A DNA stretch of 64,000 nt. Source: Microbacteriaceae bacterium. GTDB taxonomy: Bacteria > Actinomycetota > Actinomycetes > Actinomycetales > Microbacteriaceae. This document shows positions 55,643-64,000 of this stretch, in pieces; within the stretch, counting starts at the first letter, position 1; each line of letters starts with the position of its first letter. A program made the translations under genes and the position numbers. The notes beneath the pieces were generated by a model. It did not search any database and was not told where the DNA came from. It worked only from the letters and a program-made list of their open reading frames with translations. The DNA lies in the NCBI GenBank assembly GCA_027487865.1, contig JAIYCT010000007.1, positions 248,001 to 312,000 on the forward strand, in the 5' to 3' direction.

Positions 55643-58219
55643 GTGAACGCTTCAAAACCAGAACCACTAAGACCTGCCAACATCCCGGAAAAAGCCACTG
55701 TGGACGGCCTGGAAGCCAAGTGGGTGCCTAGCTGGGAGCAAAATCAAACTTTCGCGTTTAATGCAGCTGCGCCTAAAGAAAATGTTTTTTCGGTCGACAC
55801 TCCCCCACCAACCGCCTCCGGATCACTGCACGTTGGTCACGTTTTTAGCTATACCCACACCGATGTAATCGCTCGTTACCAGCGAATGCTCGGAAAAGAT
55901 GTCTTCTACCCAATGGGTTGGGATGACAACGGTCTTCCAACCGAACGCCGCGTGCAGAACTACTACGGCGTGCGCTGCGACCCGACACTGCCCTACCAGG
56001 AGAGCTTCACTCCCCCTTACGAGGGTGGCGACAACAAGAGTTCAAAGGCAGCGGATCAGCTACCGATTTCGCGTAGAAACTTCATTGAGCTTTGTGAGCG
56101 ACTAACCGAAGAGGATGAGAAGGCGTTTGAGAACCTCTGGCGCGATCTAGGAATCTCGGTGGATTGGGCTCAGACCTACCGAACAATCTCCAAAGAAGCC
56201 CAGCAGGTTTCTCAAGCAGCTTTCCTAAATAACCTCGCCCGCGGCGAGGCCTACCAGGCCATGGCTCCAACCCTTTGGGATGTCACCTTCCGCACCGCAG
56301 TTGCTCAGGCGGAGCTTGAAGACCGTGAGATGCCAGGGGCATACCACCGCATTGGATTTGATGGTCCAGAGGGCAAGATCTTCATCGAGACCACTCGCCC
56401 AGAACTAATTCCGGCCTGCGTTGCACTGGTTGCTCACCCAGATGATGAGCGTTACCAGCCATTTTTTGGCAAGACCGCAAAAACTCCGCTGTTTGGAGTT
56501 GAAGTGCCGATCCTTGCTCACCGTCTTGCGCAGAAGGACAAGGGTTCTGGAATTGCCATGATCTGTACTTTCGGTGACGTCACCGACGTGATCTGGTGGC
56601 GTGAGCTAAACCTTCCCAACCGCGCCATGATCGGGTTTGATGGACGAGTCCTATCGGAAGCCCCAGATGTGATTGCTCAGAGCAAGGGTGCAGCGCTATT
56701 TGATGAGATCGCAGGAAAAACTGTCTTCAGCGCCAAGGAGATCTTGGTTGAGGCACTCAAGGCCGCAGGCGACATGATTGGCGATGCAAAGCCAATCTCT
56801 CACCCTGTCAAGTTTTTTGAAAAGGGCGACAAGCCGCTAGAAATCGTCTCAACCCGCCAGTGGTACATCACCAACGGCGGCAAGGACAAGGAGCTGTCTC
56901 AGCAGCTGATTTCTAAGGGTCGCGAGCTTCAGTTTCACCCAAGCTTTATGCGAGTGCGTCTAGAGGACTGGATCAACGGTCTAAATGGCGACTGGCTTAT
57001 CTCTCGCCAAAGATTCTTCGGAGTTCCAATTCCGGTTTGGTACAAGCTCGACCAGGATGCAAGCCCGATATTCGATGAGCGCATTGTTCCAACTTTGGAG
57101 CAGCTTCCAGTTGACCCAAGTTCCGACGTTCCGGCTGGATTCAGTGAAGATCAGCGTGGTAAGCCAAACGGCTTTATTGGCGAGCTGGACATCATGGACA
57201 CCTGGGCAACCTCATCGCTAACACCTCAGCTTGCCGGTGGCTGGCTATCCAAGCCAGAGCAGTTTGCCAAAGTGTTCCCATTTGATCTTCGCCCTCAGGG
57301 TCAGGACATCATTAGAACCTGGCTGTTCTCGACCCTACTCAGAAGCGAACTCGAACACGGCGTTTTGCCATGGAAGAACGCGGCAATCTCGGGTTGGATC
57401 CTCGACCCAGATCGCAAGAAGATGTCAAAGTCAAAGGGCAACGTTGTAGTGCCAAACGAGCTTTTGGAGACCCACGGCTCTGATGCGGTTCGCTACTGGG
57501 CAGCCAGTGCACGCCTGGGCACCGATGCAGCATTTGACGAAGGCCAAATGAAGATTGGTCGCAGGCTAGCCAACAAGCTATTGAACGCCGGTCGCTTTGC
57601 ACTTAGCTTCGAACTACCAAGCGGTGTTACTGAAGTTACCGAACCGATCGATCAGGCCATGCTGGCAGCACTGCGAGACGTCATTGAGAGCGCCACAAAG
57701 GCATTTGATGGCTACGACCACACCAAGGCATTAGAAACCACCGAAACCTTCTTCTGGACCTTCACGGACGATTACCTGGAATTGGTCAAGGAACGTGCCT
57801 ACGGCAACTCTGGTCAGTCAGCTCAAGAAATTGGCTCGGCTGTTATCGCACTTCGCGAAGCACTGGCGATTTTGGTGAGGCTGTTTGCACCTTTCATCCC
57901 ATTCGCTGCAGAGGAAGTCTGGAGCTGGTGGCAGCAGGGCTCAGTGCACCTCAGCCCTTGGCCTCAAAGCAACGAGATCAAGTTCCAGGACCCTAAGTTG
58001 ATGAAGGTTGCCAGCGAAGCGCTAGTTCAGATTCGCAAGTCAAAATCCGATGCCAAGCTCTCGATGAAGGCTGAGATCAAGACCGCAACTCTATCTGGGG
58101 CTCAAGAGCTCTCGCTAATTGCGGAAGACCTCAAGTCGGTTGGAAAGATTGCAGAACTGAAGTTGCTAATTGGCAACGAATTGGCACTTTCCAACTTGGA
58201 GTTCGCCTCAGAGGAATAG
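55643..58219 (+). CDS. valS: valyl-tRNA synthetase
   Basis: Class I synthetase with editing domain. HIGH-type motif [21 protein letters not shown] motif KKMSKSKGN and [17 protein letters not shown] in the editing domain. The GYWISRQ-type segment reads [15 protein letters not shown]. Gly-rich start and 858 residues fit the type found in actinobacteria and some archaea-like forms; no long C-terminal coiled coil like that of E. coli is evident. The start is GTG with GGAG nine bases upstream. The M3 peptidase gene follows by 9 bases. Confidence 0.95.
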   Translation: MNASKPEPLRPANIPEKATVDGLEAKWVPSWEQNQTFAFNAAAPKENVFSVDTPPPTASGSLHVGHVFSYTHTDVIARYQRMLGKDVFYPMGWDDNGLPTERRVQNYYGVRCDPTLPYQESFTPPYEGGDNKSSKAADQLPISRRNFIELCERLTEEDEKAFENLWRDLGISVDWAQTYRTISKEAQQVSQAAFLNNLARGEAYQAMAPTLWDVTFRTAVAQAELEDREMPGAYHRIGFDGPEGKIFIETTRPELIPACVALVAHPDDERYQPFFGKTAKTPLFGVEVPILAHRLAQKDKGSGIAMICTFGDVTDVIWWRELNLPNRAMIGFDGRVLSEAPDVIAQSKGAALFDEIAGKTVFSAKEILVEALKAAGDMIGDAKPISHPVKFFEKGDKPLEIVSTRQWYITNGGKDKELSQQLISKGRELQFHPSFMRVRLEDWINGLNGDWLISRQRFFGVPIPVWYKLDQDASPIFDERIVPTLEQLPVDPSSDVPAGFSEDQRGKPNGFIGELDIMDTWATSSLTPQLAGGWLSKPEQFAKVFPFDLRPQGQDIIRTWLFSTLLRSELEHGVLPWKNAAISGWILDPDRKKMSKSKGNVVVPNELLETHGSDAVRYWAASARLGTDAAFDEGQMKIGRRLANKLLNAGRFALSFELPSGVTEVTEPIDQAMLAALRDVIESATKAFDGYDHTKALETTETFFWTFTDDYLELVKERAYGNSGQSAQEIGSAVIALREALAILVRLFAPFIPFAAEEVWSWWQQGSVHLSPWPQSNEIKFQDPKLMKVASEALVQIRKSKSDAKLSMKAEIKTATLSGAQELSLIAEDLKSVGKIAELKLLIGNELALSNLEFASEE

Positions 58220-58228
58220 CATTTTGGG

Positions 58229-60253
58229 ATGACTAATCCCCTAATGCAACCATCCCAGCTAGACAACGAGCTTCCAGATTTCGCAAACCTGCGTGACGAG
58301 CACTACCTGCCGGCTTTTGAGCACGCGGTAGCTGAGAACAATAAAGAAATCTCAGCAATCCTGGCCCAGCCAGACGTAACCTTCGAGAACACTCTTGAGG
58401 CGATTGAGCGCTCGGGTGGTCTATTGAGCACGATGCTGATGGTCTTTTACAACAAGGCATCGAGCGACACTAACGAGACCCTCCAGGAGCTGGAGGCAGA
58501 GATTGCGCCTCGATTCGCAGCCCACATGGACAGCATTCGCCTCAACCCAGCGCTTTACGCGCGCATCACCGAGCTTGACTCAAAACGTTCAGAGCTTGGC
58601 CTCGACACCGCCAGCGATCGCCTCCTTAGCAAGTACTTAGAGGACTTCAATTTTGCAGGCGCTGGACTCAGCGAAGCATCTCGCAAGCGGGTAGCGCAGA
58701 TCAATGAGCGCTTGAGCTCTTTAGAAGCAGAGTTTGACAAGAGACTGCTGGCCGACACCAACGACCTTGCTGTTGAACTAACCGACGACTCCCGCCTGGG
58801 TGGTTTGACCAAGGATGAAATTGACAGCCTTGCGCAGGCTGCTACCGAGCGTGGCAAAACGGGCTTTGTCATTCCACTTCTGAACTACTCCGGACACCCA
58901 TTGATTGCTGCCCTGGAGGATCGTGAGCTTCGCCAGGAGCTAATGGAGCGCACACTGTCTCGTGGCTCTCGAGGAAACTCGAATGACACCAGCAGCGTAA
59001 TCAAGGAACTTTTGGACCTCAGACGTGAGAAGGCTGGGCTATTCGGCTTCGCCAACTACGCGCAGTACGTTCTTACTCAGCAAACCGCCAAGAGCCCGGA
59101 GCGAGTTCACGAGGTTCTTCGCAAGATTGCCCCGGTTGCCAAGCGCAATGCCGTTGCCGAAGGTGAAGTATTGGCCTCTCTAATGCAGCGTGAAGTCGGT
59201 GCGTCGGATCTTCGTTCTTGGGACTGGGATCGCTACACCGAGCAGCAGCGCAAGGAAAAGTACTCCATCGACACCTCCGTGCTGAAGCCTTACTTTGAAC
59301 TGACCCGAGTTCTAGAAGACGGTGTTTTCTTTGCCGCTGGTCAGCTCTACGGCTTGAAGTTCACCAGACGCCCTGAGCTTGTCGCATACCACCCTGATGC
59401 AAATGTTTATCAGGTTGACTTCGAGGACGGTTCAGGCTGCGGGCTTTACATCTTTGACCCATACGCTCGTCCTTCAAAGCGCGGTGGCGCTTGGATGAAT
59501 AACCTGGTTGACCAGTCTCACCTGCTTGGCAAGTTGCCGGTTGTTGTGAACAACATGAACATTCCAAAACCAGCAACAGGCAATCCATCGCTAATGACTT
59601 TGGATGAAGTGAACACACTGTTCCACGAGTTTGGTCACACCCTGCACGGGTTGCTTTCCGACGTGAAGTATCCAAGATTCTCTGGCACCAGCGTTGAGCG
59701 GGACTTTGTTGAGTTCCCATCCCAGGTGAACGAGATGTGGATGCTTTGGCCAGAGGTGTTGCAGAACTACGCAATCCACCACAAGACCGGAGAGAAGCTC
59801 TCCCTGGATTGGATCGACAAGTTGCAGGCCACCGAAACCTTCAACCAGGGCTTTGCGACCACGCACTACCTACAGGCAGCCATCTTGGATCTTGCGATGC
59901 ACGAAGCTAGCGAGACCCCTGATGACATCGTGGCGTTTGAAGCCGCGGCGATCAAGGACTACGGGTTGGATTACGAGGCTGTCCCAACTAGGTATCGTCC
60001 GAATTACTTCGCCCACATCTTCGCCGGTGGCTACTCAGCTGGATACTACGGCTACATCTGGTCTGAAGTTTTGGATGCCGAGAGCGTCAACTGGTATAAG
60101 TCACAGGGTGGCTTGAGTAGAAAGAATGGCCAGAAGTTTGCCGATTCACTGCTTTCCCGCGGTGGTGAGACCGACTCGATGGAATTGGTTAGAGAGCTGC
60201 TCGGTCGTGAACCGGAGATTACGCCGCTACTAAAGCGTCGTGGGTTGCTCTAA
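58229..60253 (+). CDS. M3 family metallopeptidase (peptidyl-dipeptidase Dcp-like)
   Basis: Cytosolic zinc peptidase cleaving oligopeptides, in the M3A Dcp/OpdA group. The zinc motif LFHEFGHTLHGLLSD (HExxH) lies near residue 470, followed by SGTSVERDFVEFPSQVNEMW, whose Glu is the third ligand. The C-terminal YFAHIFAGGYSAGYYGYIWSE block is typical. The 674 residues are normal. The start is ATG with a poor ribosome site, suggesting read-through from valS 9 bases upstream. The last 24 bases overlap the convergent benE gene. Confidence 0.93.
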   Translation: MTNPLMQPSQLDNELPDFANLRDEHYLPAFEHAVAENNKEISAILAQPDVTFENTLEAIERSGGLLSTMLMVFYNKASSDTNETLQELEAEIAPRFAAHMDSIRLNPALYARITELDSKRSELGLDTASDRLLSKYLEDFNFAGAGLSEASRKRVAQINERLSSLEAEFDKRLLADTNDLAVELTDDSRLGGLTKDEIDSLAQAATERGKTGFVIPLLNYSGHPLIAALEDRELRQELMERTLSRGSRGNSNDTSSVIKELLDLRREKAGLFGFANYAQYVLTQQTAKSPERVHEVLRKIAPVAKRNAVAEGEVLASLMQREVGASDLRSWDWDRYTEQQRKEKYSIDTSVLKPYFELTRVLEDGVFFAAGQLYGLKFTRRPELVAYHPDANVYQVDFEDGSGCGLYIFDPYARPSKRGGAWMNNLVDQSHLLGKLPVVVNNMNIPKPATGNPSLMTLDEVNTLFHEFGHTLHGLLSDVKYPRFSGTSVERDFVEFPSQVNEMWMLWPEVLQNYAIHHKTGEKLSLDWIDKLQATETFNQGFATTHYLQAAILDLAMHEASETPDDIVAFEAAAIKDYGLDYEAVPTRYRPNYFAHIFAGGYSAGYYGYIWSEVLDAESVNWYKSQGGLSRKNGQKFADSLLSRGGETDSMELVRELLGREPEITPLLKRRGLL

Positions 60254-61420
60254 AACTTTTTTCTTTCCAACAAGCCAGACAATAACGCCGGTTAATAGCG
60301 CCCAGAAAGCCCCACCGATACCCAATATGGTGACGCCTGCCGCGCCGATTACAAATGTGACGACTCCGGCAAGCCTGGTCGAATCTTCTGACACCGCTCC
60401 CCGAATAGCACTAGCAAAGGTGTTGATAAGCGCAATACCGGCGAGAGAAAGAAGAAGTTCGCGAGGCACTGCCAAAACAAAGGCAGCAAAAGGCGCTGCA
60501 AAAAGCGCGAACAAAATGTAAACCACACCACCCCAGCTCGAGGCGATCCACCTGCGAGCAGGATCTTTCGCGGCATTCTCATCGGCGTTTAGTGCTGCGG
60601 TGATGGCGGCCAAGTTCAACCCAAACCCACCGAAGAATCCGGTAAGCGCAGAAGCTGTGCCAGTGGCGGCGAAGACTTTGCCGGCCGGCACCTGGTAGCC
60701 CAGTGAGGACATGATTGCCAGTCCCGGAAGGTTTTGGCTTGCCATCGTAATCAAATACAAAGGGATTCCGATCGCGATGATGGCGGCGATTTCGAACTGC
60801 GGAATTACCACCGCAAGTTCAGGCCAGAAGCTTCCAAACTGTGCATCGCTTGCCTCCGGGGAGGATCCAATCAGGAAAAAACCAAGACCAATGGCAATTG
60901 GAGAAGCCCAAAGCGGTAGGAAGCGGTTCACTATGAACCACACCACAACAACCGGCATGATCAAAGCTGGAAAGTCAACTGCCGAGTGGACTGTCGCAAC
61001 CACGAACGGGAAGATCACACCGGCCAGCATCGCTGCGGAAATTTGCGGTGGAATTTTTCTAACTAACGCCCCAAGTGCTGGCCACAGCCCGGTTATCAAG
61101 ACCAAAATACTGGCCACCATAAAGGCACCGACTGCTAGCTCGAATTTCAGCCCAAGGCCGGCACTCGCCGCCAAAAACGCTGCACCGGGGGTGCTCCAAA
61201 CCACGCTGATCGGCATCTTTAGCCAAACGCTAAGCGCTATCGACATAACTCCGTAACCGACCAGCATCACAGCCAGTGCGGTGGTTATTTGAGAGTTCGA
61301 AGCACCCATTGCCGCAAGGCCTGCGATTGCAATGGCAAAGGTTGCGATTGAGCCGGTTATCGAAGCAACTGTTCCCGCTACAAACGGTGCCAGCCGCTGA
61401 GATTGAAGTTTGATTTTTAT
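60230..61420 (-). CDS. benE: BenE-type benzoate/H+ symporter-like transporter
   Basis: Polytopic transporter of the BenE family, related to nucleobase transporters. From the first ATG (61309, MGASNSQ) the frame has 359 residues and about ten to eleven helices. The frame stays open upstream to the clpX stop and encodes KLQSQRLAPFVAGTVASI and then a further hydrophobic stretch, the expected first helix. In that part no ATG, GTG or TTG exists; the codon where the start is expected (61420) is ATA, followed by AAA ATC AAA. The upper coordinate given includes this extension. Substrate is inferred from the family only. Confidence 0.75.
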   Translation of the reverse strand: MKIKLQSQRLAPFVAGTVASITGSIATFAIAIAGLAAMGASNSQITTALAVMLVGYGVMSIALSVWLKMPISVVWSTPGAAFLAASAGLGLKFELAVGAFMVASILVLITGLWPALGALVRKIPPQISAAMLAGVIFPFVVATVHSAVDFPALIMPVVVVWFIVNRFLPLWASPIAIGLGFFLIGSSPEASDAQFGSFWPELAVVIPQFEIAAIIAIGIPLYLITMASQNLPGLAIMSSLGYQVPAGKVFAATGTASALTGFFGGFGLNLAAITAALNADENAAKDPARRWIASSWGGVVYILFALFAAPFAAFVLAVPRELLLSLAGIALINTFASAIRGAVSEDSTRLAGVVTFVIGAAGVTILGIGGAFWALLTGVIVWLVGKKKVLEQPTTL

Positions 61421-61422
61421 AC

Positions 61423-62700
61423 CTAAGCAGTCTTGTCTTTGAGACGCTGAGGAAGCTGCTTCACCTGCGGCATACTCTTGTTTTGCACGATTTCCTCAGT
61501 AATTACAACCAGGCCATTTTCGGTTGAACCAGGAAGCTCGAACATGATTGGTCCAAGGACCTCTTCCAGTATTGCCCTCAGGCCTCTTGCGCCAGTCTCG
61601 CGAGAGACAGCTAGGTCGGCAATCTTCTCGATTGCTGCCGGCTCAAACTCCAGCTCGAAACCATCAATCTCAAACATGCGCTGGTACTGCTTGATGAGAG
61701 CATTCTTTGGTTCGGTCAAAATCGCAATCAATGCTGCTCGATCTAGCTGCTCGACAGTTGCAATCACCGGTAGGCGGCCAATGAACTCCGGAATCAGTCC
61801 GAACTTTCTAAGATCCTCAGGCTGAACCTGCTTGAAGACATCTTGATTGTCGCTCTTTTCCTTCAGCGGAGAACCAAAACCAATTCCCTTTTTGCCAGTT
61901 CGCTCACCAACGATGGTCTCAAGACCTGCGAAGGCACCGGCCACGATGAATAGCACATTGGTGGTGTCGATCTGGATGAACTCTTGCTGCGGGTGCTTAC
62001 GACCACCCTGCGGAGGAACAGAGGCAATCGTGCCCTCGAGAATCTTTAGCAGTGCCTGCTGGACACCCTCACCGGAGACATCCCTAGTGATAGATGGGTT
62101 TTCAGCCTTGCGGGAAATCTTGTCGATCTCATCGATGTAGATGATGCCGGTCTCAGCCTTTTTAGGGTCGTAGTCTGCAGCCTGCAAAAGCTTCAGCAGG
62201 ATGTTCTCGACATCCTCACCCACGTAACCAGCCTCGGTCAACGCGGTAGCGTCGGCCACAGCAAATGGCACGTTCAGGCGCTTAGCAAGGGTCTGAGCCA
62301 AATATGTCTTGCCACAGCCAGTTGGCCCCATAAGCAAAATGTTTGACTTCGCGATTTCGATATCATCGTGACTCTTGCCGCCGCGGGTCAGGGTGCCGGT
62401 GGCGCGAATTCTCTTGTAGTGGTTGTAAACCGCAACCGCTAACTGCTTTTTTGCGTTGTCCTGGCCGATGACATACTCATCCAAAAAGGCTTTGATTTCG
62501 CGCGGGTTTGGAAGATCCAGTGATTCGGTGGATTCCTTGGCTTGAGTACCAAGTTCCTCCTCAACGATCTCATTGCAGAGTTCAACGCACTCATCGCAAA
62601 TGTAAACCGATGCCGGACCGGCAATAAGCTTTCGCACCTGGCGTTGGCTCTTACCGCAGAAGGTGCACTTCAGCAGTTCGCTGGTCTCGCTCAATGTCAT
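61423..62700 (-). CDS. clpX: ATP-dependent Clp protease ATP-binding subunit ClpX
   Basis: AAA+ unfoldase feeding ClpP. The zinc-binding domain has CTFCGKSQ and CDECVELC (residues 12-40); Walker A is GPTGCGKT (about 120), Walker [11 protein letters not shown], and the ClpP-docking IGF loop appears as GIGFGSP. The 425 residues are normal. The start is ATG; the upstream sequence has AGGG at seven bases, and a weak 5-bp hairpin precedes it. It follows clpP1-clpP2. Confidence 0.97.
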   Translation of the reverse strand: MTLSETSELLKCTFCGKSQRQVRKLIAGPASVYICDECVELCNEIVEEELGTQAKESTESLDLPNPREIKAFLDEYVIGQDNAKKQLAVAVYNHYKRIRATGTLTRGGKSHDDIEIAKSNILLMGPTGCGKTYLAQTLAKRLNVPFAVADATALTEAGYVGEDVENILLKLLQAADYDPKKAETGIIYIDEIDKISRKAENPSITRDVSGEGVQQALLKILEGTIASVPPQGGRKHPQQEFIQIDTTNVLFIVAGAFAGLETIVGERTGKKGIGFGSPLKEKSDNQDVFKQVQPEDLRKFGLIPEFIGRLPVIATVEQLDRAALIAILTEPKNALIKQYQRMFEIDGFELEFEPAAIEKIADLAVSRETGARGLRAILEEVLGPIMFELPGSTENGLVVITEEIVQNKSMPQVKQLPQRLKDKTA

Positions 62701-62704
62701 GTAA

Positions 62705-62722
62705 AAACCCTATATCGGGTTA
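62705..62722 (-). other. weak hairpin with T-run before clpX
   Basis: On the minus strand AACCC-GATATA-GGGTT is followed by TTT and then the clpX ATG within a few bases. It resembles a weak terminator or attenuator between clpP2 and clpX. TAGGGT in it could instead be a -10, six bases before the ATG. Confidence 0.3.
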
Positions 62723-62742
62723 GAGACTTTTTGCTGGAGGCT

Positions 62743-62759
62743 GGGCTAGTTTCTAGCCC
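62743..62759 (-). other. hairpin at the clpP2 stop codon
   Basis: GGGCTAG and CTAGCCC form a perfect 7-bp stem with a 3-base loop. It includes the clpP2 TAG. There is no immediate T-tract, so it may protect the 3' end or modulate read-through into clpX. Confidence 0.4.
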
Positions 62760-63394
62760 TTGCGTGAGGTTAGGACCTGGTCGATTAGACCGTATTCCAA
62801 CGCTTCCTGAGCGGTAAGAATCTTGTCACGCTCGATGTCCTTGTTTATCTTGGAAACACCTTGACCGGAGTGCTTGGCCAAAGTTTCCTCTAGCCACTCA
62901 CGCATGCGCATGATTTCTCTTGCCTGAATCTCGATATCTGACGCCTGACCAGAGCCACCGCCACCGGCAGCTGGCTGGTGAATCAAGACACGTGCGTTAG
63001 GAAGCGCTAGGCGCTTGCCCTTAGCTCCCGCGGCCAGCAATACGGCTGCAGCAGAAGCTGCTTGGCCCAGGCAAACGGTCTGAATCTGAGGCTTGATGTA
63101 CTGCATGGTGTCGTAAATCGCGGTTAGCGCGGTGAAGGATCCACCCGGGGAGTTGATGTACATGGTGATATCGCGATCTGGATCTTGAGATTCCAAAACC
63201 AGTAGCTGAGCCATGATGTCGTCTGCAGATGCGTCATCAACCTGCACGCCTAGAAAGACAATGCGGTCCTCAAACAACTTGGTGTATGGGTTGTGACGCT
63301 TGAACCCATAGGCGGTGCGCTCTTCAAACTCCGGAAGGATGTAGCGCGACTGGGGCATTGGAATGCGACCTGCCGCTGATTCTAGATAAGTCAT
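62753..63394 (-). CDS. clpP2: ATP-dependent Clp protease proteolytic subunit ClpP2
   Basis: Serine protease subunit of the two-ClpP system of actinobacteria. The catalytic Ser is in [14 protein letters not shown], the His in [12 protein letters not shown] and the Asp in DIERDKIL. The N-terminal [16 protein letters not shown] is typical of the ClpP2 branch. The 213 residues are normal. The ATG start lies 2 bases after the clpP1 stop; an in-frame ATG twelve codons later is an alternative start. Confidence 0.95.
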   Translation of the reverse strand: MTYLESAAGRIPMPQSRYILPEFEERTAYGFKRHNPYTKLFEDRIVFLGVQVDDASADDIMAQLLVLESQDPDRDITMYINSPGGSFTALTAIYDTMQYIKPQIQTVCLGQAASAAAVLLAAGAKGKRLALPNARVLIHQPAAGGGGSGQASDIEIQAREIMRMREWLEETLAKHSGQGVSKINKDIERDKILTAQEALEYGLIDQVLTSRKG

Positions 63395-63396
63395 CT

Positions 63397-63978
63397 TTAG
63401 GCCTTTCCTACACCCGTTGAGCGGTTTGCAAACTCTTGAATCTGGTCGATAAAGCCGTATTCCAAGGCTTCTTCAGCGGTAAACCAGCGGTCACGGTCGC
63501 CATCAAGCATTACCTCATCGACGGTCTTGCCGGTCTGGGCGGCGGTAATAGCAGCCAGCTGGCGCTTCATCGACATGATCAACTCGGCCTGAGTCTGAAT
63601 GTCTGATGCGGTTCCGCCGAAGCCACCGCTTGGTTGGTGCAGCAAAACTCTGGTGTTTGGGGTGGCGTATCGCTTGCCCTTGGTTCCGGAGGAAAGTAGG
63701 AACTGACCCATCGATGCGCACATGCCGATACCCACGGTCACGATGTCATTTGGCACGTACTGCATGGTGTCGTAGATGGCCATGCCGGCGGTGATAGAGC
63801 CACCTGGGGAGTTGATGTAGAGGAAGATGTCCTTTTCGGCATCTTCTGCAGCTAGCAGCAGGATCTTTGCGCAAATCTCGTTCGCCATGTCATCTCGAAC
63901 TTCGCTGCCAAGCCAAACGATACGGTCCTTGAGCAATCTGTCAAAAACACCGTGACTTACAGTTTGTGGCTGTGCCAT
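63397..63978 (-). CDS. clpP1: ATP-dependent Clp protease proteolytic subunit ClpP1
   Basis: Partner subunit of ClpP2 in the mixed ClpP1P2 tetradecamer. Catalytic Ser in [11 protein letters not shown], His in [12 protein letters not shown], Asp in [13 protein letters not shown]. The 193 residues are normal. The start is ATG with AAGGAG exactly five bases upstream. In relatives the trigger factor gene often lies further upstream, beyond the window edge here. Confidence 0.95.
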   Translation of the reverse strand: MAQPQTVSHGVFDRLLKDRIVWLGSEVRDDMANEICAKILLLAAEDAEKDIFLYINSPGGSITAGMAIYDTMQYVPNDIVTVGIGMCASMGQFLLSSGTKGKRYATPNTRVLLHQPSGGFGGTASDIQTQAELIMSMKRQLAAITAAQTGKTVDEVMLDGDRDRWFTAEEALEYGFIDQIQEFANRSTGVGKA

Positions 63979-64000
63979 TGCAACTCCTTAGCTATCGAGA

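Noticed and set aside
60711-61256. 181-codon open frame opposite benE
   Set aside because: It is antisense to a transporter with clear helices and family motifs, and has no ribosome site.

Overview
The window is a compact stretch of core chromosome from a high-G+C Gram-positive bacterium. Gene content and order point to the family Microbacteriaceae (Actinobacteria): fabF next to a DUF3145 gene, folC-DUF4233-ndk, rsfS and nadD separated by a membrane-anchored spacer protein, a HrcA/CIRCE system, clpP1-clpP2-clpX, and an SOS-type DUF6504-dnaE2 unit. G+C looks only moderate (about half), the genes are packed with 0-40 bp gaps or short overlaps, and several proteins are shorter than their relatives (RNase E/G, ComEC, ProB). 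This suggests a small-genome lineage such as the freshwater Luna-cluster actinobacteria. The taxonomic placement is inference; no database search was possible.

Layout. 1-1.7 kb: 3' end of fabF, DUF3145, thymidine kinase. 1.7-9.1 kb: secreted pullulanase, DedA membrane protein, tRNA-Met(CAT), a GT4 glycosyltransferase with a coiled-coil tail, a DMT transporter, peptide deformylase, AzlCD amino-acid exporter and tRNA-Asn. 9.2-27.7 kb: a long leftward array, dnaG-dgt-dusB-glyS, uppS-recO, leuA with a leucine leader, then lepA-hemW-hrcA-dnaJ-rsmE-hit-phoH-ybeY-corC-era in transcription order. 27.8-35.4 kb: rpsT (rightward) with an intrinsic terminator, then leftward leuS-comEA-comEC-holA and pabB. 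35.4-40.6 kb (rightward): pabC-like aminotransferase, SRAP protein, and a LexA-box promoter driving DUF6504-dnaE2. 40.6-49.5 kb (leftward): Bax inhibitor-like protein, and rne, rplU-rpmA, obg-proB-proA, a 59-aa membrane protein, nadD, a repeat-bearing membrane protein, rsfS and tRNA-Ala. 49.7-64 kb: VKOR-like protein (rightward), ileS-folC-DUF4233-ndk (leftward), valS and M3 peptidase (rightward), then leftward clpP1-clpP2-clpX-benE.

Regulation that can be read from the sequence: a perfect CIRCE ending at the hrcA start codon; a perfect actinobacterial SOS box at the DUF6504-dnaE2 promoter; a leucine-codon leader peptide with mutually exclusive hairpins before leuA, apparently made from a leaderless transcript; a shared -10 element between divergent pabB and pabC; palindromes in the ileS/valS gap; and hairpins in the rpsT and rplU leaders. 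Initiation is unusual: about a quarter of the genes start with TTG, often placed exactly at or beside the previous stop codon.

No insertion sequence, prophage, CRISPR array, rRNA gene or obvious foreign island was seen. There is no gene-free stretch longer than 300 bases. I did not find a wholly new multi-gene system. The most interesting items are the leuA leader, the stripped-down SOS polymerase unit without imuA/imuB, a benE reading frame whose first helix has no standard start codon, the small conserved-looking membrane protein at 43255-43434, and a ComEC lacking its usual N-terminal region.
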